From contig NZ_CP107772.1 of NCBI RefSeq assembly GCF_036345155.1, positions 8,556,001-8,620,000 of the forward strand: 64,000 nucleotides of DNA. Reading direction: 5' to 3'. This stretch comes from Streptomyces sp. NBC_00582. GTDB taxonomy: Bacteria > Actinomycetota > Actinomycetes > Streptomycetales > Streptomycetaceae. Shown in pieces: positions 35,897-45,247 of this stretch. Position numbers and translations under genes: made by a program. How positions within the stretch are numbered: position 1 is the stretch's first letter; each line of letters begins with the position of its first letter. The notes under the pieces are model-generated. The model was given only the letters and a program-made list of their open reading frames with translations. It was not told the origin of the DNA and did no database searches.

Positions 35897-36547
35897 TTCG
35901 CCGTCCGGGCGGTCGCTCTCCAGCGAGAACACCTGGACCAGCCACGACGAGAACGAGCCCGTCACCGCGCCCAGCAGTGCGAGCCCGCACGCCATCAGGC
36001 CCACCGCGATCGTCCGCCCGCCGGTCGTGACCGGGACGACATCGCCGTAACCGACCGTGGTCAGCGTCGCGCACGCCCACCACACCGCGTCCCCGAAGGT
36101 GTGCATCTGGGTGCCCGGCGCATCCCGTTCCCGGTCGAAGACGGCGAGTGAGCACGCGAAACCGAGCAGGACCGTCGTCAGCCCCGCATAGGTGATCACG
36201 CGCGCGTACAGCGACAGCCGTGGCTCTCCGTGCCGGTGCTGGACGACCTCGTACACCTTGACCACCCGCAGCGGCCTCAGCAGGGGCAGGACGACGACCA
36301 CGGTGTCCAGTTTGTGGGCGGTGACGAAGCGCAGTCCCCGGCCGCTGAGCCGCCAGCGCACCGCGTAGTCGAGGGCGAACAGCGCCCACGTCCCGGACAG
36401 CACCGCCGTGCACAGGTCCCGCCAGGCGTCCGGCAGCTCCTGGGCGAGGACGAGAATCGCGTACATGGCGAGGAACAACAGCGAGGCGAAGGCGAGGGGG
36501 ATCTCGGTGCGCTGCTCCCAGCGGGCCTGACGGCTGAGTTCGTCCAT
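35879..36547 (-). CDS. Two-TM-pore potassium channel family protein
   Basis: The 222-aa product has several hydrophobic segments, and the selectivity filter TLTTVGYGDVVPVTTGGRTI follows a pore helix (FGDAVWWACA). Upstream are voltage-sensor-like helices (LDTVVVVLPLLRPLRVVKVY), so the layout is closer to a reduced 6-TM channel than to KcsA. A short cytoplasmic tail follows, with no RCK domain. It starts at ATG 36547. It should conduct K+ across the membrane; gating is unknown. Confidence 0.9.
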   Translation of the reverse strand: MDELSRQARWEQRTEIPLAFASLLFLAMYAILVLAQELPDAWRDLCTAVLSGTWALFALDYAVRWRLSGRGLRFVTAHKLDTVVVVLPLLRPLRVVKVYEVVQHRHGEPRLSLYARVITYAGLTTVLLGFACSLAVFDRERDAPGTQMHTFGDAVWWACATLTTVGYGDVVPVTTGGRTIAVGLMACGLALLGAVTGSFSSWLVQVFSLESDRPDGEGPPGS

Positions 36548-36626
36548 CACGCCAGCTTGGCCCGCCGGGCTTTTCCCGCAGCCCCGGCGACACGCCGCGA
36601 TCGGGCGAAGCCATATGCTGCCTTGC

Positions 36627-37172
36627 ATGACGAGTGAGCCGGAGCAGCAGATCGGAGTGGGGACGCAGGACGCGTTCCAGCGCCTGTGGACGCCCCACCG
36701 GATGGCCTACATCCAGGGCGAGAACAAGCCGACCGGCCCGGGGGCCGGCGACGGCTGCCCCTTCTGCTCGATCCCGGCGAAGTCCGACGAGGACGGGCTG
36801 ATCGTCAAACGGGGCGAGCACGTGTACGCGGTGCTCAACCTCTACCCGTACAACGGCGGCCATCTGATGACCGTGCCCTACCGGCACGTCGCCGACTACA
36901 CCGAGCTGACCGGCCCAGAGACCGTGGAGCTGGCGGAGCTGACCAAGCAGGCGATGACGGCCCTGCGCGCCGCGTCCGGCGCGCACGGCTTCAACATCGG
37001 GATGAACCAGGGAACCGTGGCGGGCGCGGGGATCGCCGCCCATCTCCACCAGCACGTGGTGCCCCGCTGGGGCGGGGACACGAACTTCATGCCCGTGGTC
37101 GGCCACACACGCATCCTGCCGCAGCTGCTGGCGGACACCCGGAAGATGCTCGCGGAGGCCTGGCCTCTGTGA
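36627..37172 (+). CDS. HIT-family hydrolase/phosphorylase (AP4A-type)
   Basis: The 181-aa product has the HIT signature HLHQHVVPRW (H139, H141, H143), the preceding NGGHLMTVPYRHVADYTEL and a CPFC pair (44-47). Actinobacterial members in this position (between thrS and pgsA) act as AP4A phosphorylases or related nucleotide hydrolases. The ATG at 36627 lies 8 nt after TATGCT (36613-36618), so the mRNA may be leaderless. It is separated from pgsA here by two minus-strand genes. Confidence 0.92.
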   Translation: MTSEPEQQIGVGTQDAFQRLWTPHRMAYIQGENKPTGPGAGDGCPFCSIPAKSDEDGLIVKRGEHVYAVLNLYPYNGGHLMTVPYRHVADYTELTGPETVELAELTKQAMTALRAASGAHGFNIGMNQGTVAGAGIAAHLHQHVVPRWGGDTNFMPVVGHTRILPQLLADTRKMLAEAWPL

Positions 37173-37183
37173 CGGTGAGCGCC

Positions 37184-37205
37184 TCCGGGGGCCGAGGCCC
37201 CCGGA
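37184..37205. terminator. Bidirectional terminator after HIT gene
   Basis: A 9-bp GC stem TCCGGGGGC/GCCCCCGGA has a 4-nt loop and lies between the converging HIT and 550-aa genes. Confidence 0.65.
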
Positions 37206-37208
37206 CGG

Positions 37209-38861
37209 CTACGCGTCGTAGGTGTCCGCCTTGCGGGGCGACACCTCCTGGACGCCGCCGCTCAGGACCGACGAGCGGGAGCTGAACTTCTCCAGGTCCA
37301 CGTCGTGCTCCTTGAGGACCCGGAACGCGGCCCGGTGCACCGCGCGCAACACCGGCGTGGCCGCGCGCAGCGCGTCGTCGGCCATGAAGCGGTGCCGCCA
37401 GGGCTGGTCGGCCCAGGCGTGCCGCAGGCCGAACGGCTCGGGCAGGCCGATCGAGCCGCCGAGCCACTTCAGCAGCGGCGGGTACCAGCTGATCGTGGCC
37501 CGCGCGGCCAGCCGGACCACCTCGTCGGTGGTGACCAGCGGCAGCTTGATCGTCCGCGTCTCCCAGAAGCGGACGGTCTTGGCGACCTCCTTGGTCGGAG
37601 CCTCCGGCTTGGCGCCGAACAGGCCGTTCACCGGGCCCAGCGCATGCCCCGTGACCTCGATGCGCAGGGTCTCCTTCAGCACGGTCACGGTCACCATCAG
37701 GGTGAGGATCAGGCTGCCGTTCCACAGGTGCGGCCACTGCACGCCCAGGTAGTGCCGGTTGCCGCTGTCGAACTGCTGGTTGTTGCAGATGTCCTCGATG
37801 GCCCTGGGCTTGAACTGGTACGCCTCGATGTCCGTGCCCTCGGGACGGGACACCTCCTTGGCGCCCTCGCCGACATGCGTGACGATCCAGTGGCGCACCT
37901 GCGGCTCGGGGAAGCCGCCGGTCTTCAGCCGCTGCCGGTGCAGCACGGTCAGTTCCTCGTGGATCGCCCGGACCACCGTCCAGCTGCGGAACTCGTGGAT
38001 GCCCTTGACCGGGTCGAGCGGGACCAGTTCCTCCGCGAGGTGCCAGGAGCCCCAGCGGGTGCCCATGCCGAGTATGCCCTTGGGGCCGGCGTAGAAGACC
38101 GAGTTGGACTGCTGCTCGGCGCTGAGGCGGGCCAGGGACTGGCGGAGCTGCTCCGCCGCGGCCTGGTCGGGACTGGTCGGCACGGCCTCGGGGACCTTGG
38201 CGCCGACACTGCCGCCGGACAGCAGCCCGTCCCAGCGCTCGCGCAGGTCGTTCGCGGTGGTCTCGCAGACCCGCTTGGCCAGGAACCAGCCGGCCACCGG
38301 GGCCACGATGCACCCGCGCGCGTACCACCCCGCGAGGCCCGTGAACGGCATCCGGACCAGGAAGATCACGGCGAGCGCGGCGACGGCGACCAGCAGACCG
38401 GTGCCGAGTCCGGAGACCCGCTTGTTGTCGGTCCTGCCCATGGTGGCGCGGAGCTGGAACACGAGCAGCCACACCAGCAGGCCGGGCAGGAACAGCACCC
38501 CGCACAGCAGCATGATGCCGGTCAGTCTGATGTCGCGCTGGCGGCGGATGCGGGTGGCCGCGAGGCAGTGTTCGACGACGACCTGCGGCTCGCTGCCGAA
38601 GGACTGGATGAGCGGCTTGCGGCCGACGCCCAGCATGCGGTCGATCACCGCCTGGGAGTACGCCTCACCGAAGTTGGGCCGGAAGATCTTCGCCCACTTG
38701 CGGCCCTCGTTGACCGTCGACTGGTGCCATTCGTTGTCGGCCTTCTTGATCTCCTCCATCGGGGTGTCCCGGTACGCCGCCGAGGCGAGCGCGAACGTGG
38801 GGCCCTGCCCCGCTCCGCCCGTCCGGGGCACCTGTGGCCCGAAGAAGTCCTCCACGGTCAT
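37209..38861 (-). CDS. Uncharacterised 550-aa membrane protein
   Basis: It starts at ATG 38861 (MTVEDFFGPQVPRTGGAG). The N-terminal 110 residues are soluble, with FRPNFGEAYSQAVIDRMLGV. Two to three membrane segments follow (LTGIMLLCGVLFLPGLLVWL, GLLVAVAALAVIFLVRMPF, GCIVAPVAGWFLAKRV). A C-terminal soluble domain of about 320 residues contains VFYAGPKGILGMGTRWGSW, VRHWIVTHVGEGAKEVSRPE and GNRHYLGVQWPHLWNGSLI. I do not recognise a family with known function. It is a monocistronic minus-strand insertion in the thrS-pgsA block. Confidence 0.82.
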   Translation of the reverse strand: MTVEDFFGPQVPRTGGAGQGPTFALASAAYRDTPMEEIKKADNEWHQSTVNEGRKWAKIFRPNFGEAYSQAVIDRMLGVGRKPLIQSFGSEPQVVVEHCLAATRIRRQRDIRLTGIMLLCGVLFLPGLLVWLLVFQLRATMGRTDNKRVSGLGTGLLVAVAALAVIFLVRMPFTGLAGWYARGCIVAPVAGWFLAKRVCETTANDLRERWDGLLSGGSVGAKVPEAVPTSPDQAAAEQLRQSLARLSAEQQSNSVFYAGPKGILGMGTRWGSWHLAEELVPLDPVKGIHEFRSWTVVRAIHEELTVLHRQRLKTGGFPEPQVRHWIVTHVGEGAKEVSRPEGTDIEAYQFKPRAIEDICNNQQFDSGNRHYLGVQWPHLWNGSLILTLMVTVTVLKETLRIEVTGHALGPVNGLFGAKPEAPTKEVAKTVRFWETRTIKLPLVTTDEVVRLAARATISWYPPLLKWLGGSIGLPEPFGLRHAWADQPWRHRFMADDALRAATPVLRAVHRAAFRVLKEHDVDLEKFSSRSSVLSGGVQEVSPRKADTYDA

Positions 38862-39047
38862 TCCCGCCCCCACTCGCCGCGATCCCGCCCTTGCGGCCTT
38901 CCCGACTTCCGTACTCCGCACACCTGTTGATCAGGTCATCAGCGTATCCCCAGCCACCGACATCCGTCGGCGGACGGCCGAAGCCGCCCGCCGAACCGGA
39001 GGATCACCTTCCTCTCCCGTCACTTGAGGCTGACACCGCCTCAATCC

Positions 39048-41243
39048 CTAGCTCGCCTCCGCCTGTTGCCGGACCCGCTCGGCCACCTGCGGCGGCATCG
39101 GCTCGTGCCGGGCGTACGCGCGGTGGAAACGCGCCGTGCCGTGCGACAGCGAACGCAGATCGACCGCGTACCGGCCGATCTCGATCTCGGGCACCTCGGC
39201 CTTGACGAGCGTGCGCCCGCCGGCCGTCTGCTCGGTGCCCAGCACCCGCCCGCGCCGCCCCGACAGATCGCTCATCACGGCGCCCACGTAGTCGTCGCCG
39301 ACCAGCACACTCACCTCGGCCACCGGCTCCAGCAGATGGATCCTCGCGTCCGCCGCCGCCTCGCGCAGCGCCAGCGCGCCGGCCGTCTGGAACGCGGCGT
39401 CGGAGGAGTCCACCGAGTGCGCCTTGCCGTCGCGCAGGGTGATCCGCACGTCGACCAGCGGATGCCCGCCCACGACGCCCTTGGCCGCCTGCGACCGCAC
39501 GCCCTTCTCGACGGACGGGATGAACTGCCGCGGCACCGCGCCGCCGACGACCTTGTCCACGAACTCGATGCCCGAGCCGCCCGGCAGCGGCTCCACCTCG
39601 ATCTCACAGATCGCGTACTGCCCGTGCCCGCCGGACTGCTTCACATGCCGCCCGCGCCCGGCCGACCGGTCCGCGAACGTCTCCCGGAGGGAGACCTGGT
39701 GCGGTACGACGTCGACCTGGACCCCGTAACGGGCCCGCAGCCGCTCCAGCGCCACGTCCGCGTGGGCCTCGCCCAGGCACCACAGCACCACCTGGTGGGT
39801 GTCCTGGTTCTGCTCCAGGCGCATCGTCGGGTCCTCGGCGACCAGCCGCGCAAGACCCTGCGAGAGCTTGTCCTCGTCGGGTTTGCTGTGCGCCTGGATG
39901 GCCAACGGCAGCAGCGGGTCGGGCATCTGCCAGGGCTCCATGAGGAGCGGGTCGTCCTTCGCGGAGAGCGTGTCGCCGGTCTCCGCGCGGCTGAGTTTCG
40001 CCACGCACGCGAGGTCGCCCGCGATGGCGTGCGTCAGCGCCCGCTGCTGCTTGCCGAAGGGCGCCGACAGGGCGCCGATGCGCTCGTCGACGTCGTGGTC
40101 CTCGTGGCCCCGGTCGGCCAGCCCGTGACCCGAGACATGGACCGTCTCGTCGGGGCGCAGCGTGCCGGAGAACACCCGCACCAGCGAGACCCGGCCCACG
40201 TACGGATCGGACGAGGTCTTCACCACCTCCGCGACCAGCGGCCCGGCGGGATCGCACAGCTTCAGCTCGCGCGGCTTGCCGTCCACCGTCGTCACCTGCG
40301 GCGCGTCGCGTTCCAGCGGCGTCGGGAAGCCCCTGGTGATCAGTTCCAGCACCTCGACCGTGCCGATGCCCTGCCGGGCACCCTCGGCGGCGGGGGCGGC
40401 CGCGAGGACGGGGAAGAACGTGCCGCGCGCGACGGCCCGCTCCAGGTCCTCGATCAGGGTCGCGACGTCGACCTGCTCGCCCCCGAGATAGCGGTCCATG
40501 AGGGTCTCGTCCTCGCTCTCGGCGATGATCCCCTCGATCAGCCGGTTGCGGGCCTCCTCGAGGTCCGGGAGCTGGTCCTCGCCCGGTTCGGACTCCTTGC
40601 GCTCGCCGGAGGAGTAGTCGAACAGCTTCTGCGACAGCAGCCCGGTCAGCCCCGTCACGGGCGCGTGCCCGTCGGGCGCCTGCGGGCCGTGCAGCGGCAG
40701 ATACAGCGGGAGCACGGCGTCCGGGTCGTCGCCGCCGAACGCCTCCGCGAGGACCGGGGTCAGCTCCGCGAAGTCCGCGCGGGCCGCCTCCAGGTGCGTG
40801 ACGACGATCGCGCGCGGCATGCCGACCGCCGCGCACTCCTCCCACACCATGCGGGTCGAGCCGTCCACCCCGTCCGAGGCCGAGACGACGAAAAGGGCCG
40901 CGTCCGCCGCGCGCAGACCGGCCCTGAGCTCCCCGACGAAGTCGGCGTATCCGGGGGTGTCCAACAGGTTGATCTTGATGCCGTCCCATTCGACCGGCAC
41001 CAGGGAGAGCTGTACGGAGCGCTGCTGCCGGTGCTCGATCTCGTCGTAGTCCGAGACGGTGCCGCCGTCCTCCACACGGCCCGCCCGGTTCACCGCTCCC
41101 GCCGTCAGCGCGAGAGCCTCCACCAAAGTCGTCTTGCCCGAACCGGAGTGGCCGACCAGCACCACATTCCGTACGGACGCGGGATGGTCGGCCGCCGTAG
41201 CCCTGCCGGCGGCTCCGGGGTGTGCGTTTGCCTTGTCGCCCAT
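39048..41243 (-). CDS. Elongation factor G-like protein (EF-G2 / FusA2 type)
   Basis: The 731-aa product has the EF-G layout: P-loop GHSGSGKTTL (31-40), G3 LLDTPGYADFVGEL, then domains II-V (YAICEIEVEPLPGGSGIEF, RQFIPSVEKGVRSQAAKG, RRGRVLGTEQ). The guanine-specificity motif NKxD is replaced by VVTHLEAARADF (THLE). A GHE-like switch II is also not seen. Such EF-G paralogues are widespread in actinobacteria, and their role is not that of the main translocase. The ATG at 41243 has GGGAGG upstream; the longer open frame to 42041 overlaps pgsA on the other strand and is not used. Confidence 0.9.
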   Translation of the reverse strand: MGDKANAHPGAAGRATAADHPASVRNVVLVGHSGSGKTTLVEALALTAGAVNRAGRVEDGGTVSDYDEIEHRQQRSVQLSLVPVEWDGIKINLLDTPGYADFVGELRAGLRAADAALFVVSASDGVDGSTRMVWEECAAVGMPRAIVVTHLEAARADFAELTPVLAEAFGGDDPDAVLPLYLPLHGPQAPDGHAPVTGLTGLLSQKLFDYSSGERKESEPGEDQLPDLEEARNRLIEGIIAESEDETLMDRYLGGEQVDVATLIEDLERAVARGTFFPVLAAAPAAEGARQGIGTVEVLELITRGFPTPLERDAPQVTTVDGKPRELKLCDPAGPLVAEVVKTSSDPYVGRVSLVRVFSGTLRPDETVHVSGHGLADRGHEDHDVDERIGALSAPFGKQQRALTHAIAGDLACVAKLSRAETGDTLSAKDDPLLMEPWQMPDPLLPLAIQAHSKPDEDKLSQGLARLVAEDPTMRLEQNQDTHQVVLWCLGEAHADVALERLRARYGVQVDVVPHQVSLRETFADRSAGRGRHVKQSGGHGQYAICEIEVEPLPGGSGIEFVDKVVGGAVPRQFIPSVEKGVRSQAAKGVVGGHPLVDVRITLRDGKAHSVDSSDAAFQTAGALALREAAADARIHLLEPVAEVSVLVGDDYVGAVMSDLSGRRGRVLGTEQTAGGRTLVKAEVPEIEIGRYAVDLRSLSHGTARFHRAYARHEPMPPQVAERVRQQAEAS

Positions 41244-41537
41244 TTCTTGCCTCCCGTGCACGGTGAGGTCATCGGGGGCGCGGGCACGACGGCCCCGCGT
41301 GCGATGGCGGCTCCGGCGACGCCCGCGGTCCTTCGAGCTTTCCACTCCCGTCACCCCGCGTCCATACGGCGGACGGGAAGCCGGGTGGCAAGCCCGCGAC
41401 CGGGCCGTGACCCGGATGCCGTCGTGCTGTGACACGGGGGGTGGGTGCCCGGCCGTCGCACACACGCGCGCGTGGCTACGATGGGCCAGCCGGTGGCCAG
41501 CAGGGGCCGCGCGGCCACACCGACCCTCGGGAAGGCC

Positions 41538-42221
41538 ATGCTGAACAAGTACGCGCGTGCGTTTTTCACGCGTGTCCTCACGCCGTTCGCCGCATTTCTC
41601 ATCCGGCGGGGGGTCAGCCCGGACACGGTCACCCTGCTCGGGACCGCCGGTGTGGTCGCGGGAGCGCTGGTCTTCTACCCCCGGGGCGAGTTCTTCTGGG
41701 GCACGGTCGTGATCACGCTCTTCGTCTTCTCCGACCTCGTCGACGGCAACATGGCCCGCCAGCTCGGCCGCTCCAGCCGCTGGGGCGCCTTCCTGGACTC
41801 CACGCTGGACCGGGTCGCCGACGGCGCGATCTTCGGCGGCTTCGCCCTCTGGTACGCGGGCAACGGGAACGACAACGTCCTGTGCGCCGTCTCCATCTTC
41901 TGTCTGGCCAGCGGCCAGGTGGTGTCGTACACCAAGGCCCGTGGCGAGTCGATCGGCCTGCCGGTCGCCGTCAACGGACTCGTCGAGCGGGCCGAGCGCC
42001 TGGTCGTCTCGCTGGTCGCGGCCGGCTTCGCGGGCCTGCACAAGTTCGGCGTGCCGGGCATCCAGTACCTGCTGCCGGTCGCCCTGTGGATCGTCGCCGT
42101 CGGCAGCCTCGTCACGCTGATCCAGCGGGTCGTCACGGTCCGCCGGGAGTCGGCCGAGGCGGAGGCAGCGGCGGCCACGGAGGCCACGGAGGAGACCCGG
42201 GGGAGCGAGGCCGCGAAGTGA
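41538..42221 (+). CDS. pgsA: Phosphatidylinositol phosphate synthase (CDP-alcohol phosphotransferase)
   Basis: The 227-aa integral membrane enzyme has the full CDP-OH-P motif: DLVDGNMARQLGRSSRWG, then AFLDSTLD (D-x2-DG-x2-AR-x8-G-x3-D-x3-D). Multiple helices surround it, and an Ala/Glu-rich cytoplasmic tail ends the protein. It joins CDP-diacylglycerol with inositol phosphate, the first step to PI and PI-mannosides. TACGAT (41477-41482) gives a short leader, supporting the ATG at 41538 over the ATG at 41481. It is the first gene of a tightly overlapping operon with the acyltransferase and pimA. Confidence 0.95.
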   Translation: MLNKYARAFFTRVLTPFAAFLIRRGVSPDTVTLLGTAGVVAGALVFYPRGEFFWGTVVITLFVFSDLVDGNMARQLGRSSRWGAFLDSTLDRVADGAIFGGFALWYAGNGNDNVLCAVSIFCLASGQVVSYTKARGESIGLPVAVNGLVERAERLVVSLVAAGFAGLHKFGVPGIQYLLPVALWIVAVGSLVTLIQRVVTVRRESAEAEAAAATEATEETRGSEAAK

Positions 42222-43138
42222 GCCCCCAGGAGCGCGTGACCGACGCGCTGTACGGCCTCGGCTGGAGCACCGTCAAGAAACTCCCCGAGCCGGCTGCGGT
42301 CCGCCTCGGACAGTCCATCGCCGACCTGGCCTGGAAGAGACGCGGCAAGGGTGTACGGCGGCTGGAGAGCAACTACGCGCGCGTGGTGCCGGACGCGAGC
42401 CCCGAGCGCCTCGCCGAGCTCTCCCGCGCGGGCATGCGGTCCTACCTGCGCTACTGGATGGAGTCGTTCCGGCTGCCCGCGTGGAGCGAGGAGCGGATCA
42501 AGGCCGGGTTCGAACCCAAGGACGTCCACCACCTCACCGACGGCATCGCCTCCGACCGGGGCGTCATCCTCGCGCTGCCCCACATGGCGAACTGGGACCT
42601 CGCCGGAGCCTGGGTCACCACCAGGCTGCAGACCCCGTTCACGACGGTCGCCGAGCGCCTCAAGCCGGAATCCCTGTACGACCGTTTCGTCGCCTACCGC
42701 GAGGGCCTCGGCATGGAGGTCCTGCCGCACAGCGGCGGCGCCGCCTTCGGCACCCTGGCCCGGCGGCTGCGCGACGGCGGCCTGGTCTGTCTGGTCGCCG
42801 AGCGCGACCTGTCCGCCTCCGGCGTCCAGGTGAGCTTCTTCGGCGACACCGCGACGATGCCCGCGGGGCCCGCCCTGCTCGCCCAGCAGACCGGCGCCCT
42901 CCTGCTTCCCGTCACGCTCTGGTACGACGAGTCGCCCGTCATGCAGGGCCGCGTCCATCCCCCGATCGAGGTACCCCCGTCAGGTACGCGGGCGGAGAAG
43001 ACGTCTGTCATGACACAGGCGCTGGCAGACGCCTTCGCCTCGGGCATCGCCGACCATCCGGAGGACTGGCACATGCTTCAGCGGTTGTGGCGCGCGGATC
43101 TGGACCCCGCGCAGCCCGGTCCCGGGGGGACCGCGTGA
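42218..43138 (+). CDS. Phosphatidylinositol mannoside acyltransferase (LpxL/HtrB family)
   Basis: The 306-aa product overlaps pgsA by GTGA. The acyltransferase motif HMANWD (H-x4-D) sits in ILALPHMANWDLAGAWVTT. It is followed by LVCLVAERDLSASGVQVSFF and MPAGPALLAQQTGALLLPV, as in lipid A/PIM lauroyl-type acyltransferases. It adds an acyl chain to PI-mannosides on the cytoplasmic side of the membrane. The genomic position between pgsA and pimA matches the mycobacterial gene order. Confidence 0.93.
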   Translation: MSPQERVTDALYGLGWSTVKKLPEPAAVRLGQSIADLAWKRRGKGVRRLESNYARVVPDASPERLAELSRAGMRSYLRYWMESFRLPAWSEERIKAGFEPKDVHHLTDGIASDRGVILALPHMANWDLAGAWVTTRLQTPFTTVAERLKPESLYDRFVAYREGLGMEVLPHSGGAAFGTLARRLRDGGLVCLVAERDLSASGVQVSFFGDTATMPAGPALLAQQTGALLLPVTLWYDESPVMQGRVHPPIEVPPSGTRAEKTSVMTQALADAFASGIADHPEDWHMLQRLWRADLDPAQPGPGGTA

Positions 43139-44307
43139 GAATCGGCATCGTCTGCCCGTACTCCTGGGACGTGCCGGGCGGCGTCCAGTTCCACATCCGC
43201 GACCTCGCCGAGTACTTCATCCGGCTCGGTCACGAGGTGTCCGTCCTCGCCCCCGCGGACGACGACACCCCGCTGCCGCCGTACGTCGTCTCGGCCGGCC
43301 GCGCGGTCCCGGTGCCGTACAACGGCTCGGTGGCCCGGCTGAACTTCGGCTTCCTCAGTGCCGCGCGCGTGCGCCGCTGGCTGCACGACGGCTCGTTCGA
43401 CGTCATCCACATCCACGAGCCGACCTCGCCGTCCCTCGGCCTGCTGACCTGCTGGGCGGCGCAGGGCCCCATCGTGGCCACGTTCCACACATCGAACCCC
43501 CGCTCACGCGCGATGATCGCCGCGTACGCGATCCTCCAGGCCGCGCTGGAGAAGATCAGCGCGCGGATCGCGGTCAGCGAGTACGCCCGCCGGACGCTCG
43601 TGGAGCACCTCGGCGGGGACGCGGTCGTCATCCCCAACGGCGTCGACGTCGACTTCTTCGCCCAGGCCGAACCCAAGGCCGAGTGGCAGGGCGACACGAT
43701 CGGCTTCGTCGGCCGGATCGACGAGCCGCGCAAGGGGCTGCCGGTGCTGATGAAGGCCCTGCCCCGGATCTTCGCCGAGCGGCCCGGCGCCCGGCTGCTG
43801 GTCGCCGGCCGCGGTGACGCGCGGGAGGCGGTGGCCGACCTCCCGAAGGAACTGCACGCGCGCGTGGAGTTCCTCGGCATGGTCAGCGACGAGGACAAGG
43901 CCCGCTTCCTGCGCAGCGTCGACCTGTACGTCGCCCCCAACACCGGCGGGGAGAGCTTCGGCATCATCCTCGTCGAGGCCATGTCGGCGGGCGCCCCCGT
44001 CCTCGCCTCCGACCTGGACGCCTTCGCCCAGGTCCTCGACCAGGGCGCGGCGGGCGAGCTCTTCGCCAACGAGGACGCGGACGCGCTCGCCGAGGCCGCC
44101 GTACGGCTCCTGGGGGACCCGGAACGCCGCGCCGAACTGCGGGAACGAGGCAGCGCCCATGTCCGCCGCTTCGACTGGTCGACCGTCGGCGCGGACATCC
44201 TCTCGGTGTACGAGACGGTCACGGCGGGCGCGGCGGCGGTCGCCGTGACCGACGACGACCGAGGCGGCCCGGGCCTCCGCGCCCGCCTGGGCCTGGCCCG
44301 CGACTGA
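43135..44307 (+). CDS. pimA: Phosphatidylinositol alpha-mannosyltransferase (GT4)
   Basis: The 390-aa GT-B enzyme overlaps the acyltransferase by GTGA. It begins MRIGIVCPYSWDVPGGVQFH. The donor-binding half has GFVGRIDEPRKGLPVLMKAL, and the EX7E motif is in GGESFGIILVEAMSAGAPVL. It transfers mannose from GDP-mannose to PI, giving PIM1. A short Ala/Arg-rich tail follows the fold. The operon context pgsA-acyltransferase-pimA makes the assignment strong. Confidence 0.93.
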   Translation: MRIGIVCPYSWDVPGGVQFHIRDLAEYFIRLGHEVSVLAPADDDTPLPPYVVSAGRAVPVPYNGSVARLNFGFLSAARVRRWLHDGSFDVIHIHEPTSPSLGLLTCWAAQGPIVATFHTSNPRSRAMIAAYAILQAALEKISARIAVSEYARRTLVEHLGGDAVVIPNGVDVDFFAQAEPKAEWQGDTIGFVGRIDEPRKGLPVLMKALPRIFAERPGARLLVAGRGDAREAVADLPKELHARVEFLGMVSDEDKARFLRSVDLYVAPNTGGESFGIILVEAMSAGAPVLASDLDAFAQVLDQGAAGELFANEDADALAEAAVRLLGDPERRAELRERGSAHVRRFDWSTVGADILSVYETVTAGAAAVAVTDDDRGGPGLRARLGLARD

Positions 44308-44700
44308 CGCCGGGCGACGCGCGCCCCGGGGGGCTCGGTGTCCCCCGGGGTTTCGGGGGTGCGTCCGGCTCTGGGGGGCTTCGGGACGCGGGTCTCGGGG
44401 TTGCGGGGGTGCGTGCCCGGCCCCCGGGGGCGGCGGGACGGTGGCTGCCGTGCGCGGTGGCTCGGCGGTGCGCGCCTTGCCCCAGGGCGGTGCGTCGGCG
44501 GCAGGCGTGCGGTGGGGGCCGGGGTCCGGCCGGCCGTGGGCCCGGGGTGCTTGCCGGGGCGTACGCACGGGTGCGGTCCGCGACCAGCCGTGTGCCCACG
44601 CGCCGAGCGCCCCGTGCCCAGCGCCTCGGGGCACGGCGTCCCATATCCGTGACCCACCGCGCGATCCGTGGCGCAGGGCGTCCCGATAGCCTTGCCGACC
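44308..44700. other. 393-bp G-rich gap after pimA
   Basis: No gene is seen. A hairpin is at 44324-44350, and then G-runs follow on the plus strand (GGGGG words spaced through 44350-44440). TAGCCT near 44687-44692 lies 8 nt before the next GTG and is the likely -10 of the LemA-like gene. Confidence 0.5.
44324..44353 (+). terminator. Terminator of the pgsA-pimA operon
   Basis: CCCCGGGGG (44324-44332) pairs with CCCCCGGGG (44342-44350) and is followed by TTT. Confidence 0.65.
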
Positions 44701-45243
44701 GTGACCGCAACCCTCATCTGGGCCCTCGTCGTCCTCGTCGCGACCGGGCTGTACCTGAGCTGGACGGCGGGCCGTCTGGACCGCCTGCACGCCCGTATCG
44801 ACGCCGCCCGCGCGGCGCTGGACGCCCAGCTCCTGCGCCGGGCGTCCGTGGCCCAGGAACTGGCCACCTCCGGGGTCCTCGACCCGGCCGCCTCGATCGT
44901 GCTGTACGAGGCCGCGCACGGCGCCCGGCAGGCCGAGGAGGAGCAGCGGGAGGTCGCCGAGAGCGAACTGAGCCAGGCCCTGAGGGCCGTCTTCGCGGAC
45001 GCCCAGCAGGTGGAGGCGGTGCGCGCGGCGCCCGGCGGAGAGGCGGCGACCCATGAGCTGACCGAGGCCGTCCGCCGGGTCCCGATGGCCCGCCGTTTCC
45101 ACAACGACGCCGTCGGCGCCGCCCGCCGTCTGCGCGAGCACCGCAAGGTCCGCTGGTTCCGCCTGGCCGGCCACGCCCCGTTCCCGATGGCCTTCGAGAT
45201 GGACGACGAGGCCCCCGCCGCCCTCGCCGACCGGGCGGCCTGA
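44701..45243 (+). CDS. LemA-like membrane-anchored helical protein
   Basis: The 180-aa product has one N-terminal hydrophobic helix (LIWALVVLVATGLYLSWTAG), then a long Ala/Arg/Glu helical body (RLDRLHARIDAARAALDAQL, EEEQREVAESELSQALRAVF), as in LemA-type proteins. It ends near RWFRLAGHAPFPMAFEMDDE. The function of the family is unclear. The GTG at 44701 seems leaderless. It lies 4 bp before the next small gene, so it is cotranscribed with it. Confidence 0.8.
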   Translation: MTATLIWALVVLVATGLYLSWTAGRLDRLHARIDAARAALDAQLLRRASVAQELATSGVLDPAASIVLYEAAHGARQAEEEQREVAESELSQALRAVFADAQQVEAVRAAPGGEAATHELTEAVRRVPMARRFHNDAVGAARRLREHRKVRWFRLAGHAPFPMAFEMDDEAPAALADRAA

Positions 45244-45247
45244 GGCC

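Noticed and set aside
39024..41432. An 802-codon plus-strand frame opposite the EF-G-like gene
   Set aside because: Overlaps a clearly conserved minus-strand gene and has no recognisable protein features.
41244..42041. N-terminal extension of the EF-G-like gene to 42041
   Set aside because: It would overlap pgsA on the other strand. The ATG at 41243 has a strong RBS and starts just before the GTPase domain.
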